From Ectocarpus siliculosus (lineage: Eukaryota; Sar; Phaeophyceae; Ectocarpales; Ectocarpaceae): a DNA stretch of 64,000 nucleotides. Where the stretch lies: assembly GCA_000310025.1 (NCBI GenBank), contig FN649739.1, positions 2,159,473 to 2,223,472 of the forward strand, read 5' to 3'. Below are positions 32,565-44,340 of this stretch, in pieces. A program made the position numbers and the translations under genes. A model generated the notes under the pieces. That model saw nothing but the letters and a program-made list of their open reading frames with translations. It ran no database searches and was not told the DNA's origin. Position 1 is the first letter of the stretch, and the number at the start of each line of letters is the position of its first letter.

Positions 32565-35500
32565 TCAACGCTCCATCACTGAGCTTAAAAATACAAGGTC
32601 AAGCCTCCCAAAGCAATCAAACACGCGCACTAGAGGCTTCGAGCAGAAGCACCTGCCGCACGTCCAGAGAGCAGCGTGGCACCCCGGCATACTATACGGG
32701 GTGTGGACCGCAATCCCCTTCAAGAGGACGCCTAGGAACTGCTTGTTGTACTTCCTATTCTGGAGCTCGTTGATGACGCTGAGCGAGTACGTGAAATTGG
32801 GAAAGGTCATGTTGTTGATGGACCGAAAGTACACAGCCTTAACCCCATGGTCCGACTCGTGCCGGGTAAGGTTGACTCCAGCAATGTCTTTGCACGTCGT
32901 CATGCCGCTGTACTTTGCCCGACACTCCGGCCCGTGGTTAGACTCGTGGTGCCCATCCGGCCCAATCCGCATTTTCCTCGGGAAGGCGTCCCCTTCGGAA
33001 CCTTGGTACCTGGTGTCGTGGAAGGTCGCATCGTAGCCAGCCACCTTGTCGCCCGTCGTGGTCTCGTGCGGCGCGGCATTCGGCGCCAGCCCGAGCTCCA
33101 GCGATTTTAGCGTGAAAACACCCCGCCCAAATCCAATTCCTCCGCGAACAGCGATACCTGGCAACACACGGACGCAGTCATGAAAATCGGTAGAGGGTGC
33201 CCGACTTTTCGGACATGAAAACGGCCTCAGACGGCACGCATTTATTGCAAGGGGCAGGATTGAAGATGTGCCATTCTGTTCGAGTAAATGAACCGTCACC
33301 TCACACGTGGTACCCTCGCCCTGTTGCAAGTCAACTGCCCGGCCGCAGTGTACCTCGACTACGTTTGTTAGCGTTTCGAAGACAAGACAAGGCGCCACTC
33401 ATACAGAGGGAAATGAACGCCCTTGACAACGCTGCGACTGGACTGAAGGCATGCCATACGGTCAACGTTCTTGTACACTGCACGCCGTCAAAACGTCGGT
33501 ATACGACATGGATCTATACAACGAGCGCGCGAGACGTGACCAGCGTCTGTATCCTGAGCAGGAATAGCAAGCGGGGGCTCCGATTGAAAGGGCACTAACT
33601 GAGGTACGACTGAGAAATCCCCCTACCCGTACACACCTGCTCGCTGCCGCGCTTCTGGAGTTAAGGGCCTGAGGCCATCCACGACGAACTTCTCCTTGGC
33701 CTGCAAGCACGGTGGCAGGGAAGTGTACGCCGCATCAACACGTGCGCAAAGCAACAGAAGCAGAACAGGCCTTGTGGATCAAACCATGTTTTCTACGTGT
33801 TGGTTGGGGGTTAGAACGCAAGACGGAAGGAAGAAACCGCGTGGCGTCCCGTTGAGTTTTCGCCCTGCCGTTGACAAATCTGAAGTCGCTGTGTAGATGC
33901 CCTACGAATGCCAAGACTTACAGCATGTCGTGGCACATGATTTTCTTAGCTCCCGGGATGGGGTGGGCGTTCATATCACACACTAAACCCCAAAAACGAG
34001 AAAAAAAATAATAATGATGGGATAGGTCAAACGTTGTGTGATTGCATGTACACCAGCTCAGTGAATAAAATCCAGGTCTTGTGCGGGGGGATTCCGATAT
34101 GCACCCCTTTCGAGACGGAGGGCCTTCCATAGCCCACCACATGATATTCTTCTCGTACATTTGTTGCACACCCATGTTTCTGTGCGGGAGGGTTGTGCTG
34201 GTAAAGGTGCCACGATTTCCCCCATCTACTCAAAGTTGCACGCTAAAGGTGCACGCTCCGGCAAAAATGCGACGTCCAAAATGTCTCACCTCCGCATATC
34301 CCCGGAGCCCTGTCGCCACATCCCCCTCAGATATCCACTTGGGATCGAGCCACGACGGTAATGCCGACACTTTACTGGCTTGCCTTGATCCCGACAGCGC
34401 CACGAGCACCGGCAGTAAGAACGACGCTCCATCTGCGTGGGTGATGATGTCACCCTCCCCCGCCCCCGTGTGCACAACCCACCCCTTGGCGCCAACAACC
34501 AATCCTCCCGTCGCCTCTCCCGCTGTCCCTCCCTCCGATGCTCCTCCTGCAGCCCCTCCCGCCGGTCCTCCCTCCGATCCCCCTCCCACGGCTCCTCCCG
34601 CCGCCGGTCCTCCCGCTGCTCGTCGGTGCCAGTGGTAGGTGAAGACGAGCACTTCGAACAGAGACAACAGCCGCACCCCATCCCGCCGCAGAGCATCAAC
34701 CGCCCTCATCGCTGCTAGCTTGCTCGGCTCCCCGACTCGCTTGAAAAACGACGCAGCCCAAAAGACTGTTTCGTAGGGGTCAACCTCGCTTTGGAGGCCG
34801 GGCCGCGGGCCCGCGGTCTCCATGACGGCGTACACGTCTTCGTCGTCAGTGGTCCTCTCGCGCTCTTGAAAAGGTGCGCAAGGTGCTATTTCCCGCGTTG
34901 CACTGTCGCGGTTGTTCCCCACGTGTTCCAGCTCAGGAAACACGACATTCCCTTCGGTGTCACGCTTCAAAATTCCTTCGTTATCCAAGAGCCCAGGGCA
35001 ATACTTTTCGAGCCCTGCCACCAGCTTGCACGCTGCGTCGTAACAAAGGAAGAGCGGTTTCACCTGTCCGGCAGAAGGCGTTTAAGGGTGACAAAGTAGG
35101 AGATGCGATCAGTCATCGTAAGCTTCGAGGCTTCGCGCCCCTCACTAAAAGTTGTACCCGTCCTTCCACGTCCGCATGTTTAATACCGACGCTTGAAGTC
35201 AACAGAACTGAGAAGGTCCTCTGCTGGGGCCATACAGAACTCCTCTGAGCACTGCTTCTGTTTTTGTACGCCACAATAACTCAGCAGCTACATCCCTCGC
35301 CGATAGCACTAGATAGGGAAGGGCAATGAGCCGCGGGGACTCTATTCCTTGCAGTAGTCTATCTGCCATGCTTTATTGCGGTTTTTTTAATCCCAGTCAT
35401 CGACAAGCAAAAAATCCTGCAACTAACGGCCATTGCGATTGTGAGCATAGGCCACACGTGATATATACAGTACGTCCCCCCACACAGATTTGTTTTTTCG

Positions 35501-38322
35501 GTGGTTCCTCATCGTTGAGTGAAGCAGCACCAATTGTAAACCTTTTCCCCCCCAAGATGCGTGTATGCAACGTCTTGTGTGGCGGCTGATAGAGACCACG
35601 GGGCCATAGGACCCACGGATGCTGAGGTGGCGAGAGTCGACAATACATATATGCATGGGAGAAAAACCCTCCCGCAAAAAAAAAAGGGCTTTCCTGCATT
35701 TTTGCCCGTCGCAGAGGTTTGTTGCCCGTCGCTCTACAGACCTCGCTCTGGTCGAAAAGGAGGGTATATTCGGTCGCCCGGAAAATAGGTTGAAATAAAG
35801 GCTGGGCCCCTGCATAAAGCTTGGGCCCTGCATCGCGTTGGAACAGGCCGATCTGCAGAGCCCTTTTCTGCATGCACGGCTATGGGAAAAACGCCGCTTC
35901 GCTCTCCGCGGCAAACTGCAAGTACGAAATGTGGTCAATACACACTCCGCTGGGCTCGAACCCACACAACCAAGCCGTCGGCATGCTGAAGTTAAGAGGA
36001 AATTCGTTGCTCCAACTGCCTAAAAGCCGTTTAGGTCCCATCCCCATATTTTGGAAGGCTTAAGGCAACCTCATGGCAGTCAACGACCACCATGAGACAA
36101 AGGCAACCCAGTCGCACGGTCGACCTAAGCGAATATTCACGATTCCTCGCGCCACCTTCAACAACCAATTGTTTGGGTTTGAACTGTCAGAGCTTGTGCC
36201 TCGGCAGCAAACCCTGTTCTTGATGAGTGTCGATTTCCTCGATGATGCTCCGACACATGCTGAAGGGTCCTCTCCTCCTCTCCTACGCACCGTGAGTAAA
36301 CACACACCGAAAGAGCAATAACATTCCCAAACTCTTCAGACGGCGTAGTGGAAAGGGAAAGGCTAACAATTTGCTCACCTTCATCCACCTCATGAAGTCG
36401 ACTACGTCGTAGACACTCTCGGGGGTGGGGAGCACCTTCCACGCCACCATAACGCCCGCTGGGGTGAAGGCGCATACCATGCCCGCGGTCGCCACCCCTC
36501 CACGGCCGCCAAGGAACAGCTTGGAGCAGTCGCCGTGCTCGAACAGCACCTCCTTTCTCTTAAGCCTGTACCACGCGAAGAGAAGAGTAGCGACAAAGAC
36601 GAGAAAGACTCGTGGGGATGCCGGAAGCCTGTGCAAATACGGCGAGTGCCACCGGCGTGAAATAAAACACTACGCTAGGCGTCACGCACAAGAGCTACAC
36701 GGCCTCAACATCATTATCTCTGTTTTCGTCTCTACGTTTATCGTCAGCGCGATGGCGGTCGGGAGATCACCCCAAGCGACGACCACGCATCGAAAAAAAC
36801 ACACACCTCGTATAGCTGCCTCTGGTGCCGAAGATGTTCAAGTGCAGGTCCTTGAGTTCTTCCGCACCCATACCATCCACCTGGCTAATACCCCCCGCGC
36901 CGTCGTTCAGCGCCTTTATGAGCTTCGCACGTTCGCCGTCCTCGAACTTCCATTTCAGCGACTTGACTACTGCGCGTTCCGTCTTAATCCCCCTTTCGAA
37001 AAGCCGATTCTCGGGGGACACCCAAGCAGGCGTCCTGCCTACGCCCTCTAGATCCCCCAACACGAACTGAACGCGTTCGCTGAAAAACACAGTCGACACC
37101 AAACACAACTTCAGACACACCATCGACATGTCAAAGTTCAGAGTAGATTCTGGTCTCGACGCCGCCGCTAGCGCTTTCGTCATAGAGTTCACGCACATCT
37201 TCACGCACGCGTCGACAGTCACAATGGGCGAGTGTGAGCTCCACTGAAAGCACCGAAACTCAAACGGGAAGTCGACCAGGCCTAAAAAATCAAGGAACGC
37301 ATTCGTCAGCTGAACGAAGAACCTCGAGTTTTTATCGGTGATACTGCGTTTAGCAAGGCACACGAAACAACAGCGGGAGGAGCGGGAAACGTTGTTCATC
37401 AACACAAGGTACTACAACGTTTCTTTACGTCGAACGTACCCCGTTTTATCATGCCCGAAAACGAAAGCCAACACGAGAAATTTGTTCAAATTGCACTATA
37501 CGCCGCAAGGGTATAGTGCCTGGTTTTACTCGCGTACCCTCTTCGGTCGGCCATACGTGTTGACACTCAAAATGTCGAGATCTCACCATGAACAAGGCTG
37601 CCCTTTTCAACCGGGTTCAGCACGGTCAGCCCCAGCACTGACGGACGAGGTAAGATGAGTATCGCCCCCCCCAAAATCAAATCAATACGTACAGTCAGGA
37701 ACTTTCCTACGTGAGAAGCGGTCCTACCGGTTTGCTGCACGAATATCTCATCGCACATTCGTACCGTCGGCACCCTAGACATTGTCTTCCACTGCTCCCC
37801 GTCCATTTATACCATCTGTCCTCCACATCTGTTGCGAAAATGATTGGCGTTCAACATCTCACTTTTTGTACCTCTCTGTCTATGGCTAAAGTAGAGCGAC
37901 CGTGGGGAGGAGTCCGACATCTATTCCCACCAGGTTCGAGAAGCGGTACGACGCCGTGAGGTTGACAACTACCGACCAAAGCTGTACTAATCACGCCTTT
38001 TCAAACTCCGCAAGCTCCCAGACTTCAATCAGTCGTTGTAGAGCGTATGCATGGCACTCTGCAAATGACATAGAGCAGCATACCTCGCAGCGAGATCCGG
38101 GTTCGCCGACAGCCAACCGAGATTTGTCGTCAGAGGCTCAAAGTGCGCGAAGAAAAAGGTCTGGTTCGACGTCCCTCCTATGAACTGCGCAAGGCACTTG
38201 TACAGAAGGGCAAGGTCCACCAGCAAGTTGTTGTTGAAGTTGAACACGGACGTATCCCGCCAGTTGTCGCTTGCCCACGCGCACATTCCGCATTCATCGC
38301 ACTTTCGGCGCTCTACCGCCAC
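32565..38322 (-). mobile_element. KDZ-type transposase-like gene (multi-exon)
   Basis: Minus-strand exons agreeing in phase: up to about 38322-38084, 37815-37711, 37343-36807, 36565-36379, then 35063 downward, and a further coding block within 33398-32565. The 37815 exon carries a cysteine cluster (CLGCRRYEC then C). The 37343 exon contains PIVTVDACVKM. The 36565 exon reads FTPAGVMVAWKVLPTPES. The 35063 exon starts KPLFLCYDAACKLVAG after a good acceptor. The last block contains DGHHESNHGPEC and a following NLTRHESDHG stretch. The order VDA, ES, YDAAC, D-x2-H-x3-H-x3-C matches my knowledge of Kyakuja-Dileera-Zisupton transposases, with catalytic acids at the first and third D and at E. A Gly/Ala-rich stretch near 34480-34620 is unusual. 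The terminal exon joins are not resolved, so it could be intact or a relic. Confidence 0.6.
35815..35920 (+). repeat. Dispersed repeat, inverted partner at 40205-40320
   Basis: Both copies share GGGC-CCTGCATCG-GTTGGAA-AGGCCGAT followed by an AGAGCC-TTTT block and end in a GCTTCGC-CTCCGC motif. This copy is on the plus strand and the partner on the minus. Identity is partial. It could be a SINE or MITE fragment inserted in an intron of the transposase-like gene. Confidence 0.6.
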
Positions 38323-38792
38323 GCTCGTTACTAGCGGCGCCTGCGATTTGTCACGTGACCCGTAGACCGCGTGAAGGGAGATGTCGCTCAGGAAAAATCA
38401 ATTACCAACTCTTCCTACACGATTGAGATGGCGTCCTAGCAGTAGTTTTACGAAGATGAGGTGTTCACCATTAGCCCTGTGCACAGTAAAACAATTACCA
38501 CGGGATATATATACCGATACCATTTCAGGGTTGCGAGATTGAGCAGGCGATACCGACTATTTCAGGTGCAACGTGCGAAGCGAGAGGGTGCTAGGCACCT
38601 TCTGAGGGAACCGAGCAACAACAGAGCCCAAAGCCACTACTCACCTCTGTCACAAGCTTCGCATCCTCCACGTCACCCTCGGAACGGAGCTCACCACCGC
38701 AGGTGCACCTCGTTTGGGAGACGGTGAACCTTGTCCCCGGCTCTGCAACGACTTGCCGAAGTCCCGATGGAACGGCTGGTGGAAACTGGTGT

Positions 38793-38850
38793 CGCGACAT
38801 GTAGACCAAGGTGTCTGGTGTCGCGACATGTAGACCAAGGTGTCTTGCAG
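38793..38850 (+). repeat. Perfect 29-bp direct duplication
   Basis: The 29-base unit beginning GGTGTCGCGACATGTAGACC is repeated twice head to tail. It lies upstream of the recognised transposase-like exons. Confidence 0.85.
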
Positions 38851-39423
38851 TCTTCTGCAGTACAAAGCTTCGTCATCTTCGAGAAGCGCCCGTGGAGTAC
38901 GTGGCAGAAGAGAGCCGCCCGAAGGTTCTCCTGCTGCTGCACCCTCTCCGGTACCGGGCGATGCCGTCGAATGCTGCCCAACGCCGGAAAATAGAGCGAC
39001 GATCAAGGTGTGCACGCACCTTTGGCGATGCCTCTCCGTGTTCTCGGTGCAGGCCTCTCCCTTTGCGGCCTGGGCGGCGAGTATGGAGGGGTGCATCACG
39101 GAAAATAACCAAGTCAACAAGCATAGTGCCAACAACGACCTACTCTCAATCTGCGGTCTGAGGCAGACAACGCGTTGGTTTTAGCACGACTCATCTTGTA
39201 CATGGGTGTGTCGCGCTACCAACAAAATAGCTCTAATGGATCTCCGACAACAGCAATCCTTCTCTTGTTGTTGCGAAAAGGAAGGGCGAGCCGTTCTCAG
39301 ACAGCCAATTTACAGTACTGGCCTACTGGCAACATCGCATGCACACATCAACATGGGATTTGAAGCCGCCCAATCATTCGCATCAATACTGCACACGCAA
39401 TGTGCGTCATGCGACGAACTCAT

Positions 39424-39916
39424 TTACTGGTGTACACCGTTTCGTCGGCTTTGGCCGGCGGAGACAATTTCCATCATAATCTCTAAACTTTCATCAATTC
39501 GTAGGCTCACCCTGCACATGAAGTTCTTCGGAGGTGTCAGCCGTCGAGACGATTTCCCTGGCTCAACTGTGTCGTACTTCACGCACGCATAGTCATGCTC
39601 CGATGTTCGAGTCCGGTCATCGCGCACCACAAAATGGTTCGGTTCCGTCTCGTACACCGGCCACACGCCACTACCCTCAGCCCGTTCCACCATGGTCATG
39701 ATCACAGTGTGCTCGACGACAGACAAGTGCCCATCCGATTTCGCCGTTGCCACATGCTCCTTTGCTGCGTCCCAGTCCCAACCATCACCTTTGACCTCTC
39801 TGGCGTCCTTCACCGTCTTCTTCCTCATGTGCTCTAACGCCGCCTTGGCGTGCTTGCACAGGCCTCCGATGGCGCTAGCCACTCCGCCATGACTCCCTGC
39901 CGTTTGTTGCTGTGCT
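39424..39916 (-). CDS. Possible 5' exon of the transposase-like gene
   Basis: The open frame begins after a TAGCACAG acceptor at about 39917 and reads SAIGGLCKHAKAALEHMRKK. The C-K-H piece resembles the second half of a SWIM zinc finger. It continues for about 150 residues of normal composition, including VEHTVIMTMVERAEG. It is on the same strand and upstream of the KDZ-like exons, but no linking exon is proven; it may be a separate gene. Confidence 0.35.
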
Positions 39917-40204
39917 ACTAACCCCGCCCGTAATCTGCGGAATCAGCGGTATAGAACATGGCACTATTTAGATACGCATTTCATGGCAGCGGTGGCAGAC
40001 GCCCTCAAACAACGTTGTTGCGGTACCATGATGAAAACATATTGAGCACCGAAGCTTAGATGACACACTCTGCACCAGCCCACACAAGGTCTGCACTTGA
40101 AATATGGCATCGCATGTCTCTGGTGTAACGCCATGCAATCGATGGATTGGCAAAATTGCACCAGCACAGTTCGCAGCAGCCAGCAGAGGAAGATACTGTT
40201 CATA

Positions 40205-40320
40205 ATGAGCTGCGGAGCGCGAAGCGCGACCTTTTGTATCCTTAACCCACCCCAGGAGGGAAAATAAGGCTCTAAATATCGGCCTCTTCCAACCCGATGC
40301 AGGTGCCCAAACTCCGGGAA
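40205..40320 (-). repeat. Dispersed repeat, inverted partner of 35815-35920
   Basis: Read on the minus strand: GGTTGGAAGAGGCCGAT, then a longer middle than the partner, then CGCGCTTCGCGCTCCGC, a small hairpin-forming block. The two copies are 4.3 kb apart in opposite orientation. Confidence 0.6.
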
Positions 40321-40694
40321 CCTCCGTTACACTGGCGACCGAAAATACGCTTTTTTCCACCAGAACAAGATTTACACCGCACCGATTGGCGATCTGCTGG
40401 CTTCTTGGGAGGAAGGAAGATAGGGCACTTTTCGTCGCACCAGTGCGTCAGAGATTGTCGTGCTACACAGGCATTTGTCCCCAAAATTCGTACGAGATAC
40501 CTCCAACCAACCCAGGGAGTTATCGAGCTAAAGGGGGGACACAAGGTCCGGAAAAAAACGGAGATCTCTCGCACGCAATTTTCAAACCAGGACAGAAACA
40601 AATACGCATTCAGCAAAATACTCAACACCGACCGGTTTGTATGTTTGCCCTCTACAGATCCGAGGCCAGCAACCAAAAACAGCAGGGATCGAGC

Positions 40695-40775
40695 CAACAC
40701 AACCTTAGCGCAGTGGGTATAAAAATGCGTCAGGTGTAACACGGCGGGTTCATTGATTTTGCGTGAGTCCAACTG
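40695..40775 (+). other. tRNA-like A-box/B-box relic
   Basis: CTTAGCGCAGTGGGTA near 40707 fits a tRNA D-arm/A-box and GGCGGGTTCATTGAT near 40745 is a degenerate B-box. Spacing is about right for a tRNA-derived SINE head. No complete cloverleaf is seen. Confidence 0.3.
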
Positions 40776-40784
40776 ACGGCTCAA

Positions 40785-41564
40785 ACGTTAGGGTGATCAG
40801 ATCACGCGCACAACATATACACCTTCCCACCATCGACAGGAACCTTGGAGGGCGTGAGGGTCTGTTGCTGTTCGTTCTCGGGATGGTTGCCAGGGATTGG
40901 TTCAGGTTGCTTACGCGGTGGTACTGATTGTCTTTGAAGACAACCGTGCATTTGGCAAAGCCGTCTGCATGCTGTTGCGGCCGTGAAATTCATGTTCACC
41001 AACATTGTTTTCTGTTGCTGCCTGTGCGAAACAATACGTGCGATGAGACACGCGGTACATCAACTACAAAACTGCTTTCTTCAACTTCGTGGGAAATTCG
41101 GAAGGCTGGAGACGGTTGAGTGTGGCGGGTAAGTTGCGAGCCTGCTGCATCTATCCGTCATGATGCTATATCCACACTGCTGTTGGTGCTCTGTGGTGGT
41201 CTGATATGCTCGTCGCCAGGAATATGCAGCATCCGTGCCTCTTCCCGTCTGTGTGCTTCCGCGCACGGCGGAAATACTTCATCCTCCGGAATTTTGTTTT
41301 TTCGCGAGTGTGTGGTATCAAAGGACTACTACCGCAAGTACATACAAGCACGGCCGTGTGCCTACACTATTATACAAACGATGCACTCTGCTGTGTGGGC
41401 GTTGTGTGGTGCTGGGCTCCTCGCTCTTATGGTCTTTTACTTCAACGGCACGGCATTGCAGATAAACTGCAGGTATTGAGCCGAGATACCCCGCGGCCCA
41501 TTACCTCGTCCTATCTAGTACCGGGCAACGATAAACGAATCCGAACAGCACGACCCAAAGAGCC
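40785..41564. other. Intergenic, no gene recognised
   Basis: A plus-strand frame at 41120-41479 includes a hydrophobic stretch (ALCGAGLLALMVFYF), but there is no other support for coding. Otherwise this is probably 3' UTR of the minus-strand PHD-like gene. Confidence 0.4.
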
Positions 41565-43745
41565 TCACCCTTGACATTGTGTCCTTGAGCAGCTGGAAGT
41601 TTGTCGTTCTGGGTTCACAGAAGTGATGACCCAGTTGTCAGCATTCCCGAGGCGCACAGCAACCGTAGTGCTTTGGTCGCCATTACCTCGCGGCAACTTG
41701 AATACTATTTGCCTCTGCTTTGCCTCCCCTCCCGCACCCCGGCGCCCTGCGTGTCCTCGTCCTTGCCCATTCCGAGCCGCGTGTCCACGTCCTTGTCCAC
41801 TCCGTGGGGCCACTCCTCCACGCCCGCCCGCCCTCCCCCCTCGGGATCCTCCCCGGGCTTTACTGCGTTGCTCTTTACACCTGAATCCGTCCGGCGGAGC
41901 AAAAACAACAAGGTAATTGGCGAGGGCGAGGACAACGGTCATGACTTGCGAAGCACCGCCTGAGCGCATGCATCCCTGACATCTTATACTCTCCCACATT
42001 TCAAACAAAAACTCCAAGCACAGACCGTTGCCATAAGTTCTGACGACAAGATCAAAGGGCTCCCTTCCAGGCTGGTCGTGATTAAAATGATATCACCGAT
42101 CGACATGAAAAATGGAATACCACACACACAGAACGCCGCCAGTAGGGCCATCGAGCAGCAGCGCAACAACTGGCAACAATCCCTTAGGACGTTTCCCTGC
42201 CTTCTTTCCCGCCTTTTGTTGTGCAAACTGGGTGGGGATGGTGCACAGGGAGAAAACACCCTGTTTTTTGGTTGGAGACAGACACAGCTTGGCTAGCAAA
42301 ATCGGCGCGTACGGTCAATCTTCCAAGCAGCTTTTCCAGCCGGGTGGGGAAGGCGGGAACTTGGCGGTGTCTGGCCAAATATCACAGAAGCATGTTGGGG
42401 TAACTCGTCGATGGGGATATTAGGGAGGCTATCGGCTGCAGTACATGTTGCCTGCGGAGGAGACTCATGTAATACCACCAAACCTGGACGGAAACCACCT
42501 TCATGTCGCCACCAAAACGAAAGCAAGCCTAGTACACAAGAACGGGACACATACACTCTGCACACGTACTCACACACAACGACACAGCGACAAGAAGGAT
42601 TGAATTAAATACCATTGTTAGCAGGGGGCAATGGGGCAATGAGACGGTTGAGATAGGGCTGGTTTACTGTTGGGTCTCCAGTAACTGGACCGCTGGCACA
42701 TACCGATGGATGTTGGCTCTCTCTTTTTTCATGCAGTTGCGCTCTGCTGCATCACAAACGGACGGAGCCGCTTGCATCCGCTTTGTTTGAAGCGCGTTAT
42801 TTCTGCGTCGGCAACGAAAAAAAAAAGCACTCCGGCCTGTATCACATCTTACATTTTGCACATGCACTTGCTCTTGCAACTAGCGTGGTGCGAGCAGCAC
42901 CTCTCCGACTCGGGTGCGAACGTGTTGAACGAGGGAAGGCAAAGCCTCTTGTGGACCCATCTGCTGCAGTCGGTCTTGTCCTCGCACAGCAAGAATCTTC
43001 TCTTACTGCTTCCCTCCTCTTGGTTGCACGTCGCACAAAACTTGTTGTACGATCTATTCTTTCCTCTGTTCGCCCTGCGCCTCACAGGATCCGAGCGACC
43101 ACGGCCTGTTGCTGCTGGAGCGATGTCTGCTGCTGCTGGAGCACGGCCCGGTACGTCCAACGCCCCGCGCGCAGGTGCACCAGAGACACCACCACGGCCT
43201 GCTGAGAAAGAAGGCGCTCCAAGTGGATTACTGGGAAGGATCCGTACAAGTGGATTGTGAACGTGACTCCCTCGCTGCTGCCTTCCCGGAACACGAACCC
43301 CTGTTGGCAGTAATGCTCCTCCGGGCCAACCCAGCGGTGTTGGTGATGGTTGGGCTGCTGGTTGGGCTGCTCCTGCCCCGACTCCGGGTGCTGCTAACGA
43401 CAACTCGGAGGCACTTTGCGCAGGATGGAGACCTAGAGCAAGACCACTCCTTGAACCGGTAGCAGCTGCCGGTACAAGTGGATGCGGATGTCTGTGACTC
43501 CCTCCCTGCCCGCTCGTTCGCAGTTCTGGTACTGGCGGCGTTGGTGATGGTTGGGCTGCTGGTTGGGCTGCTGCTGCCGCGGGTTGCCGGGCTGCCGCTG
43601 CCGCGGGTTGGGCTGCTGCTGCCCTGACTCCGGGTGCTGCCAACGACAATTCGGAGGCACTTTCCGCCGAGAGGAGACCTAGAGCAGGACCACTCGTTAG
43701 ACTGGTAGCAGCTGCCGGTGGCGGTGGCGGTGGGGGTTCACTCAT
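41565..43745 (-). CDS. Pro/Ala-rich protein with PHD-like zinc cluster and RGG tail
   Basis: Two-exon model, 402 residues: 43745-42853 and 41880-41565, joined in phase 2 across a 972-base intron (GTAAGA donor; GATTCAG acceptor). Residues 1-230 are Pro/Ala/Ser-rich and low in complexity, with an internal duplication around SASELSLAAPGV (two copies roughly 100 residues apart). Residues about 236-297 form a Cys/His cluster: C-x2-C, then CEDKTDCSRWVHKRLC and later CC, HH and C-x3-C-x-C. The C-x5-C-x2-W-V-H core is typical of PHD/RING-like zinc folds. The second exon starts CKEQRSKARGGSRGGRAGG and is rich in RGG/GRGH, then ends in about 60 ordinary residues. PHD folds usually read histone tails and RGG tracts bind nucleic acid; a nuclear role is inference. 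Confidence 0.72.
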
Positions 43746-44309
43746 GGGTACGCAGCAGTGGTGCGGAGTGGTGCGGTGGGGAACAGTGGTGCGATGGGCG
43801 TCGGCAATCTCGGTACCGCGGGACTGCTGGTGCCGGCCAATTAGTAGCAGAGGTGGCTAGACGCTGTGGGCCAATGAGCAAGCCCCATCAACTTAGCCTT
43901 TCCTATACTTTATCCTATATGTTATGCTACTATGGCCAACCCTGCGTAGACTACCGGCAGCAGTGCCCACAGTACGTACGTGAGAATCGGAGTTCCATGT
44001 ACATGCCTGTCTCCAGCGGGAAGGGGCGCCATGTTTATTTATTTTTTGGGTTTCGCGAGGTGGAAGGTGGAAGTCGGGCTGCGCTCCCCGTTGAAGAAAT
44101 AGGTGCTATAGGAAGGGTCGTGTACATGTAGTCCGTAGTTGTTCATGTGTACTCCTCCTATCCTTGCATCTTCTAGGCCTTTTGATGAAATTCTGTGTAC
44201 TACTACTGTTGGATGCACTGTTGTGCTGCAAAATCCTCGTCGTATGTACGGAGGACAACAACGATGACTCTGGCGAGGTGTAGCCCGTGAGCAGACATAT
44301 TCTGAGTCT

Positions 44310-44340
44310 TGCTGAGATGTCGTGAACGTTGTGTACATAA
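44310..44340 (+). repeat. Short dispersed repeat, second copy at 45895-45925
   Basis: CTTGCTGAGATGTCGTGAAC followed by GTTGTGTACAT occurs here and, with one change, again near 45895. The copies are about 1.6 kb apart in the same orientation. Flanking sequence differs. Confidence 0.7.
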
